A stretch of 64,000 nucleotides of DNA. Source: Streptomyces sp. NBC_01803. GTDB lineage: Bacteria > Actinomycetota > Actinomycetes > Streptomycetales > Streptomycetaceae. Where the stretch lies: assembly GCF_035917415.1 (NCBI RefSeq), contig NZ_CP109073.1:1967001-2031000 (forward strand), read 5' to 3'. Position numbers and translations under genes: made by a program. The notes beneath the pieces are model-generated. The model searched no databases and had not been told where the DNA came from. It saw nothing but the letters and a program-made list of their open reading frames with translations. This document shows, piece after piece, positions 1 to 9,222 of this stretch. Positions within the stretch are counted from its first letter, which is position 1. Every line of letters starts with the position of its first letter.

Positions 1-1
1 C

Positions 2-340
2 TTCCTCCACAGCAGCATGGAACGCCAGCGCCACTCCCTGGTCCTGGACCTGGCCGAGATGTTCAAACCGCTGTTCGCCGAACGGCTCCTGCTGCGCATG
101 GCCAGCCGCAACCAGCTCAAGCACCACCACTTCGACCGCGACACCAACCAGGCCATGCTCAGCGACACCGGCCGCAAGCTCGTCGTCCAGACCGTCCGCG
201 ACGAACTCGCCGTCACCGTCACCCACCGCGCCCTCGGCCGCCCCGTCGCCTACGACGAACTGCTCTACCTCGACGCCCTGGCCCTGACCCGGCACTGCCT
301 GGAAGGAACCCTCTACAAGCCGTTCCGGATCTGGTGGTGA
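2..340 (+). CDS. cas1: CRISPR-associated endonuclease Cas1, C-terminal part (cut by window edge)
   Basis: The reading frame is open from base 2 and runs to a TGA, so the 5' part lies outside the window. Visible protein begins FLHSSMERQRHSLVLDLAEM and ends in KPFRIWW. The segment with ERxRxSLVLDLAE, FKPLFAERL and NQLKHHHF matches the alpha-helical C-terminal domain of Cas1 as found with type I-B and type III systems. Cas1 is the integrase that, with Cas2, inserts new spacers at the leader end of the array. cas2 follows after 7 bases and the array begins about 400 bases downstream, which fits an adaptation module reading into its array. The subtype cannot be fixed because interference genes are off the left edge. 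Confidence 0.9.
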   Translation, partial: FLHSSMERQRHSLVLDLAEMFKPLFAERLLLRMASRNQLKHHHFDRDTNQAMLSDTGRKLVVQTVRDELAVTVTHRALGRPVAYDELLYLDALALTRHCLEGTLYKPFRIWW

Positions 341-347
341 CCGGCGC

Positions 348-611
348 ATGCACGTCATCGTCGTCTACGACACCGCCGCCAAACGCAACCCCAAAATCCT
401 GCGCACCTGCCGCAAATACCTCCACCACGTTCAGCGCAGCGTCTTCGAAGGCCAGCTCAGCGAGGCCCAGCTCCGACGCTTCCAGGCAGCCGTCGAAACC
501 GTCCTCGACCTCACCTACGACAACGTTCTCGTCTACACCTTCCCACCCGGCACCACCCCCGTCCGCCATGAATGGGGCGCAACCAAACCCGCCCCCACCG
601 ACATCCTCTAA
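348..611 (+). CDS. cas2: CRISPR-associated endoribonuclease/structural protein Cas2
   Basis: An 87-residue protein of normal Cas2 size. It starts MHVIVVYDTAAKR: the first beta strand ends in the conserved YD, whose aspartate is the family's metal ligand. This is followed by a CRKYLHHVQRSVFEG segment typical of Cas2 (usually CxxyLxxvQxSVFEG). Cas2 dimers bridge two Cas1 dimers in the spacer-integration complex. The gene starts 7 bases after cas1 and its TAA is 133 bases before the first repeat. No strong ribosome site is visible, so translation is probably coupled to cas1. Confidence 0.93.
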   Translation: MHVIVVYDTAAKRNPKILRTCRKYLHHVQRSVFEGQLSEAQLRRFQAAVETVLDLTYDNVLVYTFPPGTTPVRHEWGATKPAPTDIL

Positions 612-744
612 CCCACCGGGTCACCACTGCCTGACCCAAAATTTCAGCGACACACCGACGCCAACCACACAACCCACGATCCGCTGCAAACGCCCGCCAA
701 AATGGCCGCCCCATCATTGCCCCCACCAGCACCTTCACCATGGG
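612..744 (+). promoter_or_regulatory. CRISPR leader
   Basis: A 133-base non-coding stretch between the cas2 stop and the first repeat, with relatively A/C-rich runs unlike the surrounding coding DNA. Array polarity supports leader function: repeats next to it are perfect, while mutated repeats sit at the far end. It should carry the array promoter and the integration signal for Cas1-Cas2; no promoter boxes can be called with certainty. Confidence 0.7.
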
Positions 745-3700
745 GTCCTCATCGCCCCTACGAGGGGTGACAACCTCCTGGGCGGAGAACAAGAAGCAGG
801 TCGGCCGCACGGGTCCTCATCGCCCCTACGAGGGGTGACAACATGACCCTGAGGCCAGCCTGCGCGCCAAGACCGGAAAGTCCTCATCGCCCCTACGAGG
901 GGTGACAACACAACGTTCGACATCAGCGTCTCCTCACTCAGCCAGGTCCTCATCGCCCCTACGAGGGGTGACAACGTCACGCCGCCCTCCGCGTCTTCAG
1001 CGGCCAGGACCGTCCTCATCGCCCCTACGAGGGGTGACAACCGGAGGGCCGACTGGTAGTGCGGGAGGCTGCCGGCGGGTCCTCATCGCCCCTACGAGGG
1101 GTGACAACGGTATGGCCCCGGTGGCGTCAGCGGTCAGCACCCCGCGTCCTCATCGCCCCTACGAGGGGTGACAACCCGTGGGCGGCGCCGAGTACCAGCT
1201 CGACGCCGACGAGTCCTCATCGCCCCTACGAGGGGTGACAACGCAAACACCCTGGCCGGCCGATAGGCCGGGTCGTGCGTCCTCATCGCCCCTACGAGGG
1301 GTGACAACGTCATGTTCGAGCAGACCCGCGACGCGCACGAAGCCGGTCCTCATCGCCCCTACGAGGGGTGACAACGGGACGGTTCGCGTCCGGCGTCGGT
1401 GTGGCACCTGAGTCCTCATCGCCCCTACGAGGGGTGACAACGCGGCGGCGGACGCCCAGGCCCGGATGGACTTCTGGAGTCCTCATCGCCCCTACGAGGG
1501 GTGACAACGTGAGGAAGCGTGTCGTCCCCTCGGCGATGTCGTCCGTCCTCATCGCCCCTACGAGGGGTGACAACGGTCGTGCGCGGGCCTGAGCGTGGTG
1601 TTCCAGCCCTGTCCTCATCGCCCCTACGAGGGGTGACAACATGACGATGTCGGCCGCCTTGGCGTGCGCCATGATCGTCCTCATCGCCCCTACGAGGGGT
1701 GACAACCTGGAGGGCCTGCCGGGCCTCGGGTTGCGGGTACTGCGTCCTCATCGCCCCTACGAGGGGTGACAACATGCGGATGGTCGGGCACTCGAAGACG
1801 CCGCCATCGGTCCTCATCGCCCCTACGAGGGGTGACAACGACTACACCGGGCCGATCGCGAACTGGACCTACAGTGGTCCTCATCGCCCCTACGAGGGGT
1901 GACAACATGGCGAACCCCACCGGATCCGACGGCGCGCTGCCGCGTCCTCATCGCCCCTACGAGGGGTGACAACACATCCGCAGCGATGCGGTCCCGATTC
2001 GGAGCGTATGTCCTCATCGCCCCTACGAGGGGTGACAACTATCACGTTCAAGGGCGACGGGTTCGTAGAGTCCATTGTCCTCATCGCCCCTACGAGGGGT
2101 GACAACACGGCGCGCCCGAGGGACTCGCCCAGGCCGCCGCCGGGTCCTCATCGCCCCTACGAGGGGTGACAACGTGCAGGTCTCGAAGGTGCGGACGGTG
2201 ACGATGTCGGTCCTCATCGCCCCTACGAGGGGTGACAACGTGCAGGTCTCGAAGGTGCGGACGGTGACGATGTCGGTCCTCATCGCCCCTACGAGGGGTG
2301 ACAACATCGTCACTGAGTCCGGGTGCCCATTGACGGAGCGCTGGTCCTCATCGCCCCTACGAGGGGTGACAACGTTTCACCGCCGCGCTTCCCGAGTGCA
2401 GCGGTGCACGTCCTCATCGCCCCTACGAGGGGTGACAACAAGCCGCGCGGCGCCTGGTCATCCAGGCCGCCCGGGTCCTCATCGCCCCTACGAGGGGTGA
2501 CAACACGCGATCGCGGACGTCCGCACCCTGCTCCAGCAAGGTCCTCATCGCCCCTACGAGGGGTGACAACGTGCTGGCCTGGGCCGTGTCGAAGAGATAG
2601 AACGGTCCTCATCGCCCCTACGAGGGGTGACAACTGCGCGAGTTCCTCGGCTTGACCGGGGACTGGCTCGGTCCTCATCGCCCCTACGAGGGGTGACAAC
2701 GTGCTGGCCTGGGCCGTGTCGAAGAGATAGAACGGTCCTCATCGCCCCTACGAGGGGTGACAACTGCGCGAGTTCCTCGGCTTGACCGGGGACTGGCTCG
2801 GTCCTCATCGCCCCTACGAGGGGTGACAACGTGATGTTGCCCGTGCTGGACGCGGAGATGGAGGAGGTCCTCATCGCCCCTACGAGGGGTGACAACGCGC
2901 GCTCGTAGTGCTGGGCTACTGCTCGGGCTGGTCCTCATCGCCCCTACGAGGGGTGACAACACGGACGGTACCCGGCACCACATGCTGCGCGCCTCGGTCC
3001 TCATCGCCCCTACGAGGGGTGACAACATGCGCTCCTGCGGAGGCCGCTGCCGCTTGGAGGTCCTCATCGCCCCTACGAGGGGTGACAACGTGCTGGTGCG
3101 GCCGTGCTCGGCAACTGCCTCCGTGGTCCTCATCGCCCCTACGAGGGGTGACAACATGGTGTTGGTGTCGGCGAGGAGGACGGCGGCCCGGCCGTGTCCT
3201 CATCGCCCCTACGAGGGGTGACAACCGTCCGCCGTCGCCGATGGTTTCGACGGCCTGGATGAGTCCTCATCGCCCCTACGAGGGGTGACAACGGAAGGTC
3301 TGCGGCCCGTGCACGGTGGACAGCAGGTAGGTCCTCATCGCCCCTACGAGGGGTGACAACAACTCGACGCGGCCCACGTAGACCACCTTCTCGCCGGTCC
3401 TCATCGCCCCTACTAGGGGTGACAACTCGAGACCGTGCAGGGCATGGGCATCTACGTCGCGGGTCCTCATCGCCCCTACGAGGGGTGACAACAACTCGAC
3501 GCGGCCCACGTAGACCACCTTCTCGCCGGTCCTCATCGCCCCTACGAGGGGTGACAACGCCGCCAGCGGGCCGAGGGCGTGGCGCTGCCGGTGGTCCTCA
3601 TCGCCCCTACGAGGGGTGACAACTTCCAGCCCCCGGGCTGCTCACGGGCCGTATGCCGCGTCCTCATCGCCCTACGAGGGGTGACAACGTCAGCGGCAGG

Positions 3701-4019
3701 GCGGGGTGCCCGGCCGGGGGCCCGGGTCCTCATCGCCCCTACGAGGGGTGACAACGTGAACGCCCAGCGGGCCGACGGCGCGGCGCCCGGGGTCCTCATG
3801 GCCCCTACGAGGGGTGACAACGCGCATTCAACGGCTCGCGGCTGTGGAACGGCAGCGGTCCTCATCGCCCCTACGAGGGGTGACAACGGCAGGCCCTGGA
3901 TGCGGCACCCGGGCCGCAGGGTCGTCCTCATCGCCCCTACGAGGGGTGACAACTGCCGAGCGCGCAGCGCATCAGCGCGAACGCGCGCGGTCCTCATCGC
4001 CCCTACGAGGGGTAACAAC
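745..4019 (+). CRISPR. CRISPR array, 50 repeats of 30 bp, 49 spacers
   Basis: The repeat unit is seen at 745-774. It begins GTCCTCATCG, has a CCCCT-ACG-AGGGG hairpin and ends GTGACAAC. Repeat starts recur every 63-70 bases up to 3990, and spacers are mostly 34-38 bp. Variant repeats lie only in the distal third: 3397 (one substitution in the loop), 3660 (29 bp, one C lost), 3792 (one substitution) and the last at 3990 (G to A in the 3' end). This places the leader on the left. Four spacers are copies of others (2174/2240, 2571/2701, 2635/2765, 3361/3493), leaving 45 distinct spacers. Repeat and spacer lengths fit type I-B or III systems, but the subtype is inference. Confidence 0.98.
2571..2830 (+). 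repeat. Tandem duplication of two spacer-repeat units inside the array
   Basis: Bases 2571-2700 (spacer, repeat, spacer, repeat) are repeated exactly at 2701-2830. This is a 130-bp duplication within the CRISPR array, best explained by recombination or slippage between repeats rather than by independent acquisition. Confidence 0.95.
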
Positions 4020-4934
4020 CAGGCCGGGGCAATTCCCCATTGGTCGGCCACGAGAGGTGAGCTACACCGTCCACGGTGCCGCCCACGGCTTGGCGGAACG
4101 GTCACCGGCAGGTGCCGGCCCGCCGTAGGCCCTCTCAGACAATGGGTCAACAGAGCATCGTCGGCCCACCCATTCAGCACGACCACCGCATGAGTACCGG
4201 CCGCCGGTTCCCGCCGTTCCCATACTCAGGACCCCTGCCGCGGGCTCGAACGCGCGCAGCACCCATATCACCGCGTCGGCCGGACCATGGATTCGACGAT
4301 CAGTGGCCGACCGCCCAATCGGGCGCTCGGCCGTTCCCTTGTTCTGGGTGACCCGTTCGGCACACCAACCCGCGCACCACATCGGCCACTCAAGGCCTGC
4401 GTGTCATTGGCACGTCGGTCGTGTGCGGCGGCCAGACGTGTCACCGCTTCGTCGGCACAACCGCGCGGATAGTCAGCACCTTGGTGTTGACCTGTGGCTT
4501 TGGCCGTTCCCATGTTGTGGGTCCCCCGCCGGGGGCACCTACAGCATCTACAAGGCGGCTCGTGGTCCCATCGCTGGGCACGGGCCGTTCTGCTTGCTGG
4601 GGTGCCGTGAAGATCGTCGCGGCCGTGTGGTGACCTCGGGTACTTGGTCAGCGGGCAGCCTGATCGTGAACGTGATGTCGTCGCTGTCGTGGTGCAGGTC
4701 GATGGTCAGTCGGGTCACGTCGAACAAGCGCCGCTGTAGCTGCTCGGGTGCGTCGGGCAGGTTCACGCTCAGGTACGGATGACTCCACGCACCGCGGCAC
4801 AAGCCGAGCCTCCCGGAGACAGGACCGGGCCGCGTGCCCGCAGGGCCGTGCCGGTGCATGGCTCAACCGGTCAAGCGGCGGATCGCTGCCCGCAGGGGAC
4901 CTGCGGGCAGCGCCTCACTGGCTCCGGGGTGATC
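4020..4934. other. Gene-poor stretch after the CRISPR array
   Basis: About 900 bases with no convincing complete gene on either strand; open frames here are short and of unlikely composition. It contains four loosely related segments with a GGCCGTTC core followed by a small CCC...GGG inverted element (near 4214, 4329, 4502 and 4583). It also holds a probable recombinase remnant on the minus strand (4629-4781). It looks like a degraded insertion or recombination zone beside the array. Confidence 0.5.
4629..4781 (-). pseudogene. Remnant resembling the C-terminal end of a serine recombinase
   Basis: On the minus strand the translation HPYLSVNLPDAPEQLQ, then RRLFDVTRLTIDLHH and DDITFTIRL, has protein-like composition with alternating hydrophobics. 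It resembles the tail of large serine recombinases, where a LxxLfdalxLxixyd segment precedes a final beta strand. The flanks lose this character and no start or catalytic domain is present. If correct, this is the trace of a lost mobile element. The family assignment rests on a short stretch and is uncertain. Confidence 0.35.
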
Positions 4935-5486
4935 TCATTGCTGCCGGAAGAGCAGGGTTGGCTCGGCGAGGATGTCTCGGTTGGCCTCACTCTTGTAAAC
5001 CAGGTCGATGCTGCCGAAGCGCGCGTCGTCGTAGTCCAGACCGAGAGCGGCGACGGCTTTCCGGACGGCTTCTTCGGATGGTCCTTCGATTTCGAGGAAC
5101 GTGGGCAGGTCGGGCCACGTGTCGAAGTCGTAGGTGATGCCGTCGAGTTGCCATTCCTCGCGGTAGTTCTGCTGATAGCGCACCTGCCGCAGGCCGACGG
5201 CCTTCAGGAGTTCGGCCGTCTTCTCCAGGTCGTTGACCTCGATTTCGATTTCCGTGGTACCCCCGATGTGGGTGGCGTCGCTGACCTGCTTCAGGGTGAG
5301 CGTGGTCTTTCCGCCCTCATCCCTGAGTCGCAGCCACTGTTCGCCCTGGACGGCGTCGTTCTCGAAGATCAGGCGGGTGAACATGGTTTTGGGGAAGACT
5401 TGTTCCCCACCAGCGTTGCGGATTTTGCCCTGTAGCCTCTCCGCGTCGATCGCCAGGAACTTGGCTTCGTACTCGTGTTCCGCCAT
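4935..5486 (-). CDS. CYTH domain protein (class IV adenylate cyclase / triphosphatase family)
   Basis: A 183-residue protein starting MAEHEYEAKF. The ExExK signature (EYEAK, residues 4-8) marks the CYTH superfamily, whose members form an eight-stranded tunnel and hydrolyse or cyclise triphosphates. Later acidic and basic strands (TEIEIEV, YDFDTWPDLPTFLEIEG) are the usual metal and phosphate-binding staves, with FLEIEG especially typical. The ATG at 5484-5486 is preceded by AAGGAG; a longer frame upstream lacks support. It lies 22 bases downstream of a broken radical SAM gene, so the two probably formed an operon. The substrate (thiamine triphosphate, polyphosphate, ATP or another) cannot be deduced. 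Confidence 0.85.
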   Translation of the reverse strand: MAEHEYEAKFLAIDAERLQGKIRNAGGEQVFPKTMFTRLIFENDAVQGEQWLRLRDEGGKTTLTLKQVSDATHIGGTTEIEIEVNDLEKTAELLKAVGLRQVRYQQNYREEWQLDGITYDFDTWPDLPTFLEIEGPSEEAVRKAVAALGLDYDDARFGSIDLVYKSEANRDILAEPTLLFRQQ

Positions 5487-5508
5487 CGCTCTCCTTCGGT
5501 ATGTCGGT

Positions 5509-6465
5509 TTACGCGCGCAGGTCGTAGAATTCCTGATCGCGCGGTTTCCTGATTTGCTCGCACAGCCCGCTGCGGACGAATTCGTGGACCGGCAGACACA
5601 GGTCCATACGCTGAATGCACACACCGACGTGGAAGGTACCCGTGAGGTCGCGTTGGAGCCGCACGCCGTAATAGCCCTCCTGGCAGTCGGTGTCGTTGTT
5701 GAACCGGCATCCCGTGCACGTCTCGGGCAGCCGCAGCGGGCTGATGTGCTTGACCATGAGCACGCGGCCGTTCGGCAGTCGACAGGAGGCGCGAAAGCCT
5801 GACGTGCCAGCGATCAGATGGACCTCGTGAGGCTCCGCCCCGAGTTCGGCCAGCAGGGTGTCGATGGCGTCAAGCGATTCCTCACCGTCCGCCAGCGACG
5901 ACAGGACACGGACCGACAGACGCGGGGAATACCGCTCCAGAAGCCGGTGCACGCGCCCGATGTGAGAGCGGTCGGGAAGGACGACGTTCGCCCTTGTCAT
6001 CAAGCCCAGGTCCAGTGCCACACGGATCGATTCGTCCAACGCCTCGATCTTAGCCGCGGCAAGCGAGGCCCTGCGGAACTTCGCGTTCTGGGCCTCGGCC
6101 AGTTCGCCGGGGTCGGTGCCGAAGACCGAGAAGTTGACGCGCTGGAGCCCGGCCTGCACGCATCCGGGCAAGATCCTGGCGCCGTTCTCGCCGTTGGAGG
6201 TGACGCTCACCCGGTAGCCGCTGTTGCCCGCCAGCGCGACAAGCTGCGCCAGTTCGGGTGCAGGGTGGGCTCTCCGCCCGTGAGGTGCACCTCGGTGAAG
6301 CCAAGCGCCTCCTGGAGCTGTTCGAGAGCGGCGCGGAACTCCTCGTCTGGGTGGATCGGCGCCGCGATGAAGCGGGCGCCGTTCCTGGCCAGATAGATGG
6401 ACACCCGGCCGGACGGGCTGGGATCGCGAACGTGATGGCGCATCTCCCCCCGCTCACCGCACGTC
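5509..6465 (-). pseudogene. Broken radical SAM protein gene
   Basis: Two adjacent minus-strand frames read as one protein. The first contains EVHLTGGEPTLHP (the radical SAM GGEP motif). The second continues YRVSVTSNGENG and ends with a C-terminal cysteine region (CTGC, CQEGYYGVRL, CIQRMDL). Losing one base at about 6256, in the HPE codons, joins the frames cleanly. Upstream of the first frame there is no room for the CxxxCxxC iron-sulfur motif: an in-frame TGA lies just before TCGERGEMRHH near 6465. The gene therefore seems both frameshifted and 5'-truncated. A sequencing error could explain the frameshift but not the missing cluster motif. Confidence 0.7.
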
Positions 6466-6530
6466 GGCCATCACCCCGGAACGGATGGATCGCGATCCGG
6501 CGGGACGGCCAGCTCAGCCGCCGACGCGGG

Positions 6531-7241
6531 TCAGGTGTGGGTGGCGGCCTCGGGGGCGTCGTTCGGCTGGTCGGTGGCGCCGCGGATCAGTAGGCGGGCG
6601 GTGTGCGCGATGTGTTCGCGCAGGAGGCGCGCGGCCAGGTCGGCGTCGCGGCCCACGGCGGCCTGGAGCAGCGCCCGGTGCTCACCCGCGATGTCCCGGT
6701 CCGGCTCGCGGCCGAAGGACACCGACCACTGCAGATAGAGCGCTGCCTCCTCGCGCAGGCCACGGGCGACGGCGGTCAGGTGGCGGTTGCGGCAGCCGTC
6801 GAGCAGCGCGAGGTGGAACGCCCGGTGCGCGGCGGCCCAGTCGTCGCCGGGGTGGTCGGTGTCGTCCGGACCGAAGAAGGGCGTGCGTTCCAGCACGTGG
6901 TGGGCGGCGACGAGTTGGGCCTCCCAGTTCATGTCGCCGTCCAGCACGGAGAGGCGCAGCACCGTGGATTCGATCTCGACGCGGGCGAAGGTGAGGTCGG
7001 CCAGATCCTCGTGGGAGAGCGGGATGACCGTGTACCCCTGGTGGGACTGAGTGATCACGAAGCCCTCGGTGACCAGCCGGGTCAGGGCCTCCCGGGCCGC
7101 GCCCACGCTGGTGCCGTACCGCGCGCACAGCTCGGGGAACTTCAGCCGCTGCCCGGGCGGCTGCCGACCGCCGAGGATGTCGGCGCGCAGCCGCTGGTAC
7201 ACCTCGCCGGCGCGGGTCGTCCCGTTGTGGTTGTTGGCCAT
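6531..7241 (-). CDS. GntR-family transcriptional regulator, FCD subfamily
   Basis: A 236-residue regulator. Residues about 8-75 form a winged helix (EVYQRLRADILGGRQPPGQRL, then AREALTRLVTEGFV). The rest is an all-helical FCD ligand domain with the usual histidines and aspartate (AAHRAFHLALLDGC). FCD proteins commonly bind organic acids and repress catabolic genes. It is divergent from the FAH gene, and the 115-base gap holds a perfect TCTTTCGAAAGA palindrome (7277-7288), the likely operator. It is clearly paralogous to the GntR at 11381-12082. It probably controls the adjacent catabolic operon and itself. Confidence 0.92.
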   Translation of the reverse strand: MANNHNGTTRAGEVYQRLRADILGGRQPPGQRLKFPELCARYGTSVGAAREALTRLVTEGFVITQSHQGYTVIPLSHEDLADLTFARVEIESTVLRLSVLDGDMNWEAQLVAAHHVLERTPFFGPDDTDHPGDDWAAAHRAFHLALLDGCRNRHLTAVARGLREEAALYLQWSVSFGREPDRDIAGEHRALLQAAVGRDADLAARLLREHIAHTARLLIRGATDQPNDAPEAATHT

Positions 7242-7276
7242 GCCCTCAACCTAGCAGTCGTGCGAAAGCGTGGCGG

Positions 7277-7327
7277 TCTTTCGAAAGAGAGCTGTTCGTC
7301 GACAGTCAGAGAGGCGCAGCTTTCGAA
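7277..7327. promoter_or_regulatory. GntR operator region (TTTCGAA sites)
   Basis: A perfect 12-bp palindrome TCTTTCGAAAGA lies at 7277-7288. A second TTTCGAA half-type site lies at about 7320, just before the FAH start. The same TTTCGAAA core occurs before the MFS gene (12121-12128) and before the monooxygenase (14257-14266), so it is very likely the binding site of one or both GntR regulators. Confidence 0.75.
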
Positions 7328-7365
7328 TCTTTCCATGAAGTTCGTAAGCTGCTAGCGTGCCGGGC

Positions 7366-8211
7366 ATGCGTATCGCGAATGTTTCCGGCCGTCTGGCGCT
7401 GCTGGCGCCGGACGGCACGGCCGTGGATGTGGAGCGAGCCAGCGGCGGACTGTTCGGGGCGGACCCGCAGGCGGTGTACGCGCGCTGGGGCGCCTTCCGG
7501 GAGTGGGCGGCACACGCCGACCTGCCCGCCGGGACCGCCTTCGCGCCCGGTGACCTCGGCTCCCCGGCCCCCGCCCCGCGCCAGGTGCTCGCCATCGGGC
7601 TGAACTACCGGGACCACGCGGCCGAGGCCGGCCTGACCGCGCCGGAGGGCGTGCCCCCCGTCTTCACCAAGTTCCCCACCAGCATCACCGGCCCCGTCAC
7701 CGAGGTGCGGCTGCCCGAGGGCGGGCACACCGACTGGGAGGTCGAGCTGGTCGCCGTCATCGGCACCGAGGCCCACCGGGTCACGGAGGGCGAGGCGTGG
7801 CGCCACGTCGCGGGACTCGCCGTCGGCCAGGACCTCTCCGAGCGCCTCGCGCAGCTGGCCGGCCCGGTGCCGCAGTTCAGCCTCGCCAAGTCCCACCAGG
7901 GCTTCTCCCCGGTGGGTCCCTGGCTGGTCACCCCCGACGAGTTCGCCGACCCCGACGACCTGGAGCTGGGCTGCGCCATCAACGGCGAAGAGGTCCAGAA
8001 GGGCCGCACCGGCGACCTGCTCTTCCCGCTGCCCGCCCTGATCGCGCGGCTGTCCGCCGTGCTGACCCTGCTCCCGGGCGACCTCATCTTCACCGGCACC
8101 CCCGCCGGCGTCGGGATGGGCCGCTCCCCGCAGCGTTTCCTCGTCCCCGGCGACGAGCTGGTCAGCTACGTCGAGGGCATCGGCGAGCTGCGCCAGACCT
8201 TCACCGGCTGA
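7366..8211 (+). CDS. Fumarylacetoacetate hydrolase (FAH) family protein
   Basis: About 281 residues of the FAH fold, which cleaves C-C bonds of acylpyruvates or hydrates and decarboxylates ring-cleavage products using a divalent metal. Visible motifs: LAIGLNYRDHA, FTKFPTSITGP, WEVELVAVIG and GQDLSER (the metal-binding acidic residues), and the C-terminal FTGTPAGVGMG. It probably acts after the neighbouring extradiol dioxygenase. The start is uncertain: the ATG at 7366 gives the usual MRIANVSG N-terminus, and an in-frame GTG lies at 7357. Neither has a good ribosome site, so the message may be nearly leaderless. First gene of the operon continuing to 10669. Confidence 0.88.
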   Translation: MRIANVSGRLALLAPDGTAVDVERASGGLFGADPQAVYARWGAFREWAAHADLPAGTAFAPGDLGSPAPAPRQVLAIGLNYRDHAAEAGLTAPEGVPPVFTKFPTSITGPVTEVRLPEGGHTDWEVELVAVIGTEAHRVTEGEAWRHVAGLAVGQDLSERLAQLAGPVPQFSLAKSHQGFSPVGPWLVTPDEFADPDDLELGCAINGEEVQKGRTGDLLFPLPALIARLSAVLTLLPGDLIFTGTPAGVGMGRSPQRFLVPGDELVSYVEGIGELRQTFTG

Positions 8212-8298
8212 GCCGGCCGCCTCACCCCGGCCCCGGCCCCGGCCCCGGCCGCCCGACCCGACCGCCCGCGCCTCAGAAGTGACGAAGGAGTCCGACCC

Positions 8299-9222
8299 AT
8301 GGCGCTGCACCGACTGGCTTCCGTGACGATGGGAGTCCCCAACCCGGCCGACACCGCGGCCTACTACGCCGACTTCGGGCTCAGCCCCGAGGACGACGGC
8401 TGGTTCGCCACCCGGGACGGCGGCCGTCAGCTGCGCGTCGTGCCCGCCCCCACCAGGCGCCTGGTCGAGCTCGTCATCGGCGCGGACGACCCCGACGACC
8501 TGGCGGCGGCGGCCTTCCGCCTGGCGCGCCTCGGCGCGGAGGCGACCGTGACCGGCGGCACCCTCACCGCCTACGAGCCGCGCACCGCCGTTCGCGCCGT
8601 CCTGCGGATCGAACCCCGCCTCACCCAGCCCGTCACCCCGGCCACCCCGTACAACGGGCCGGGCCGCATGGAACGCCCCGGAAGCCGCGCGCCCGGCATC
8701 GAGCGGGCCGACGCCATCCAGCCCCGCAAGCTCGGCCACGCCGTCCTCGGCACCACCGACTTCGCCGCCACCACGGCGTTCTTCCGCGACGGCCTCGGCT
8801 TCCGCGTCAGCGACCTGATGGGCGACGTCGGCGCCTTCCTCCGCTGCTCCACCGACCACCACAACCTGCTCGTCCTCGCCGCGCCGGTCGCGTTCCTGCA
8901 TCACACCTCCTGGCAGGTGGACGACGTGGACGACATCGGACGCGGCGCCATGGCCATGCTGGAGGACCACCCCGAACGGCACGTATGGGGACTGGGCCGC
9001 CACCACGCCGGCTCCAACTTCTTCTGGTACCTCAAAGACCCCGCCGGCAACTTCTCCGAGTACTACTCCGACATGGACTGCGTCGTCGACGACCAGCTCT
9101 GGAAGCCGGAGGTGTTCGAAGGCGCCGAGGGCCTCTTCAGCTGGGGACCCCCGCCACCGCCCTCCTTCATCCGCCCCGACGACCTGGCCGAACTCATGAC
9201 CGGAAGCCACAGCGCCCCATGA
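8299..9222 (+). CDS. VOC-family extradiol ring-cleavage dioxygenase
   Basis: A 307-residue protein with two vicinal-oxygen-chelate modules. The second carries the likely Fe(II) ligands: His in KLGHAVLGT, His in FLHHTSWQV, and Glu in NFSEYYSDMD. This layout is that of type I extradiol dioxygenases, which open catechol-like rings next to the hydroxyls. GAAGGAG lies 8 bases before the ATG. It sits between an FAH hydrolase and a CoA-transferase, as expected for a meta-cleavage route. The aromatic substrate is not identifiable from sequence. Confidence 0.85.
   Translation: MALHRLASVTMGVPNPADTAAYYADFGLSPEDDGWFATRDGGRQLRVVPAPTRRLVELVIGADDPDDLAAAAFRLARLGAEATVTGGTLTAYEPRTAVRAVLRIEPRLTQPVTPATPYNGPGRMERPGSRAPGIERADAIQPRKLGHAVLGTTDFAATTAFFRDGLGFRVSDLMGDVGAFLRCSTDHHNLLVLAAPVAFLHHTSWQVDDVDDIGRGAMAMLEDHPERHVWGLGRHHAGSNFFWYLKDPAGNFSEYYSDMDCVVDDQLWKPEVFEGAEGLFSWGPPPPPSFIRPDDLAELMTGSHSAP

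Noticed and set aside
735..3288. Many overlapping open frames through the CRISPR array on both strands
   Set aside because: They are translations of the repeat (recurring SPLVGAMRT, VVTPRRGDED, LIAPTRGDN peptides) and stay open only because the repeat lacks stops in those frames.
4303..4782. 159-codon plus-strand frame in the gene-poor zone
   Set aside because: Cys/Arg/Ser-rich, no motif, no ribosome site, opposite to the better-looking recombinase fragment.
8218..8270. CCCCGG repeat before the VOC dioxygenase gene
   Set aside because: A short simple-sequence run in a leader; no dyad or unit pattern beyond composition.
7306..9210. 634-codon minus-strand open frame
   Set aside because: Antisense to the FAH and VOC genes, Gly/Glu/Val/Arg-rich composition without motifs; a shadow of high-GC coding DNA.
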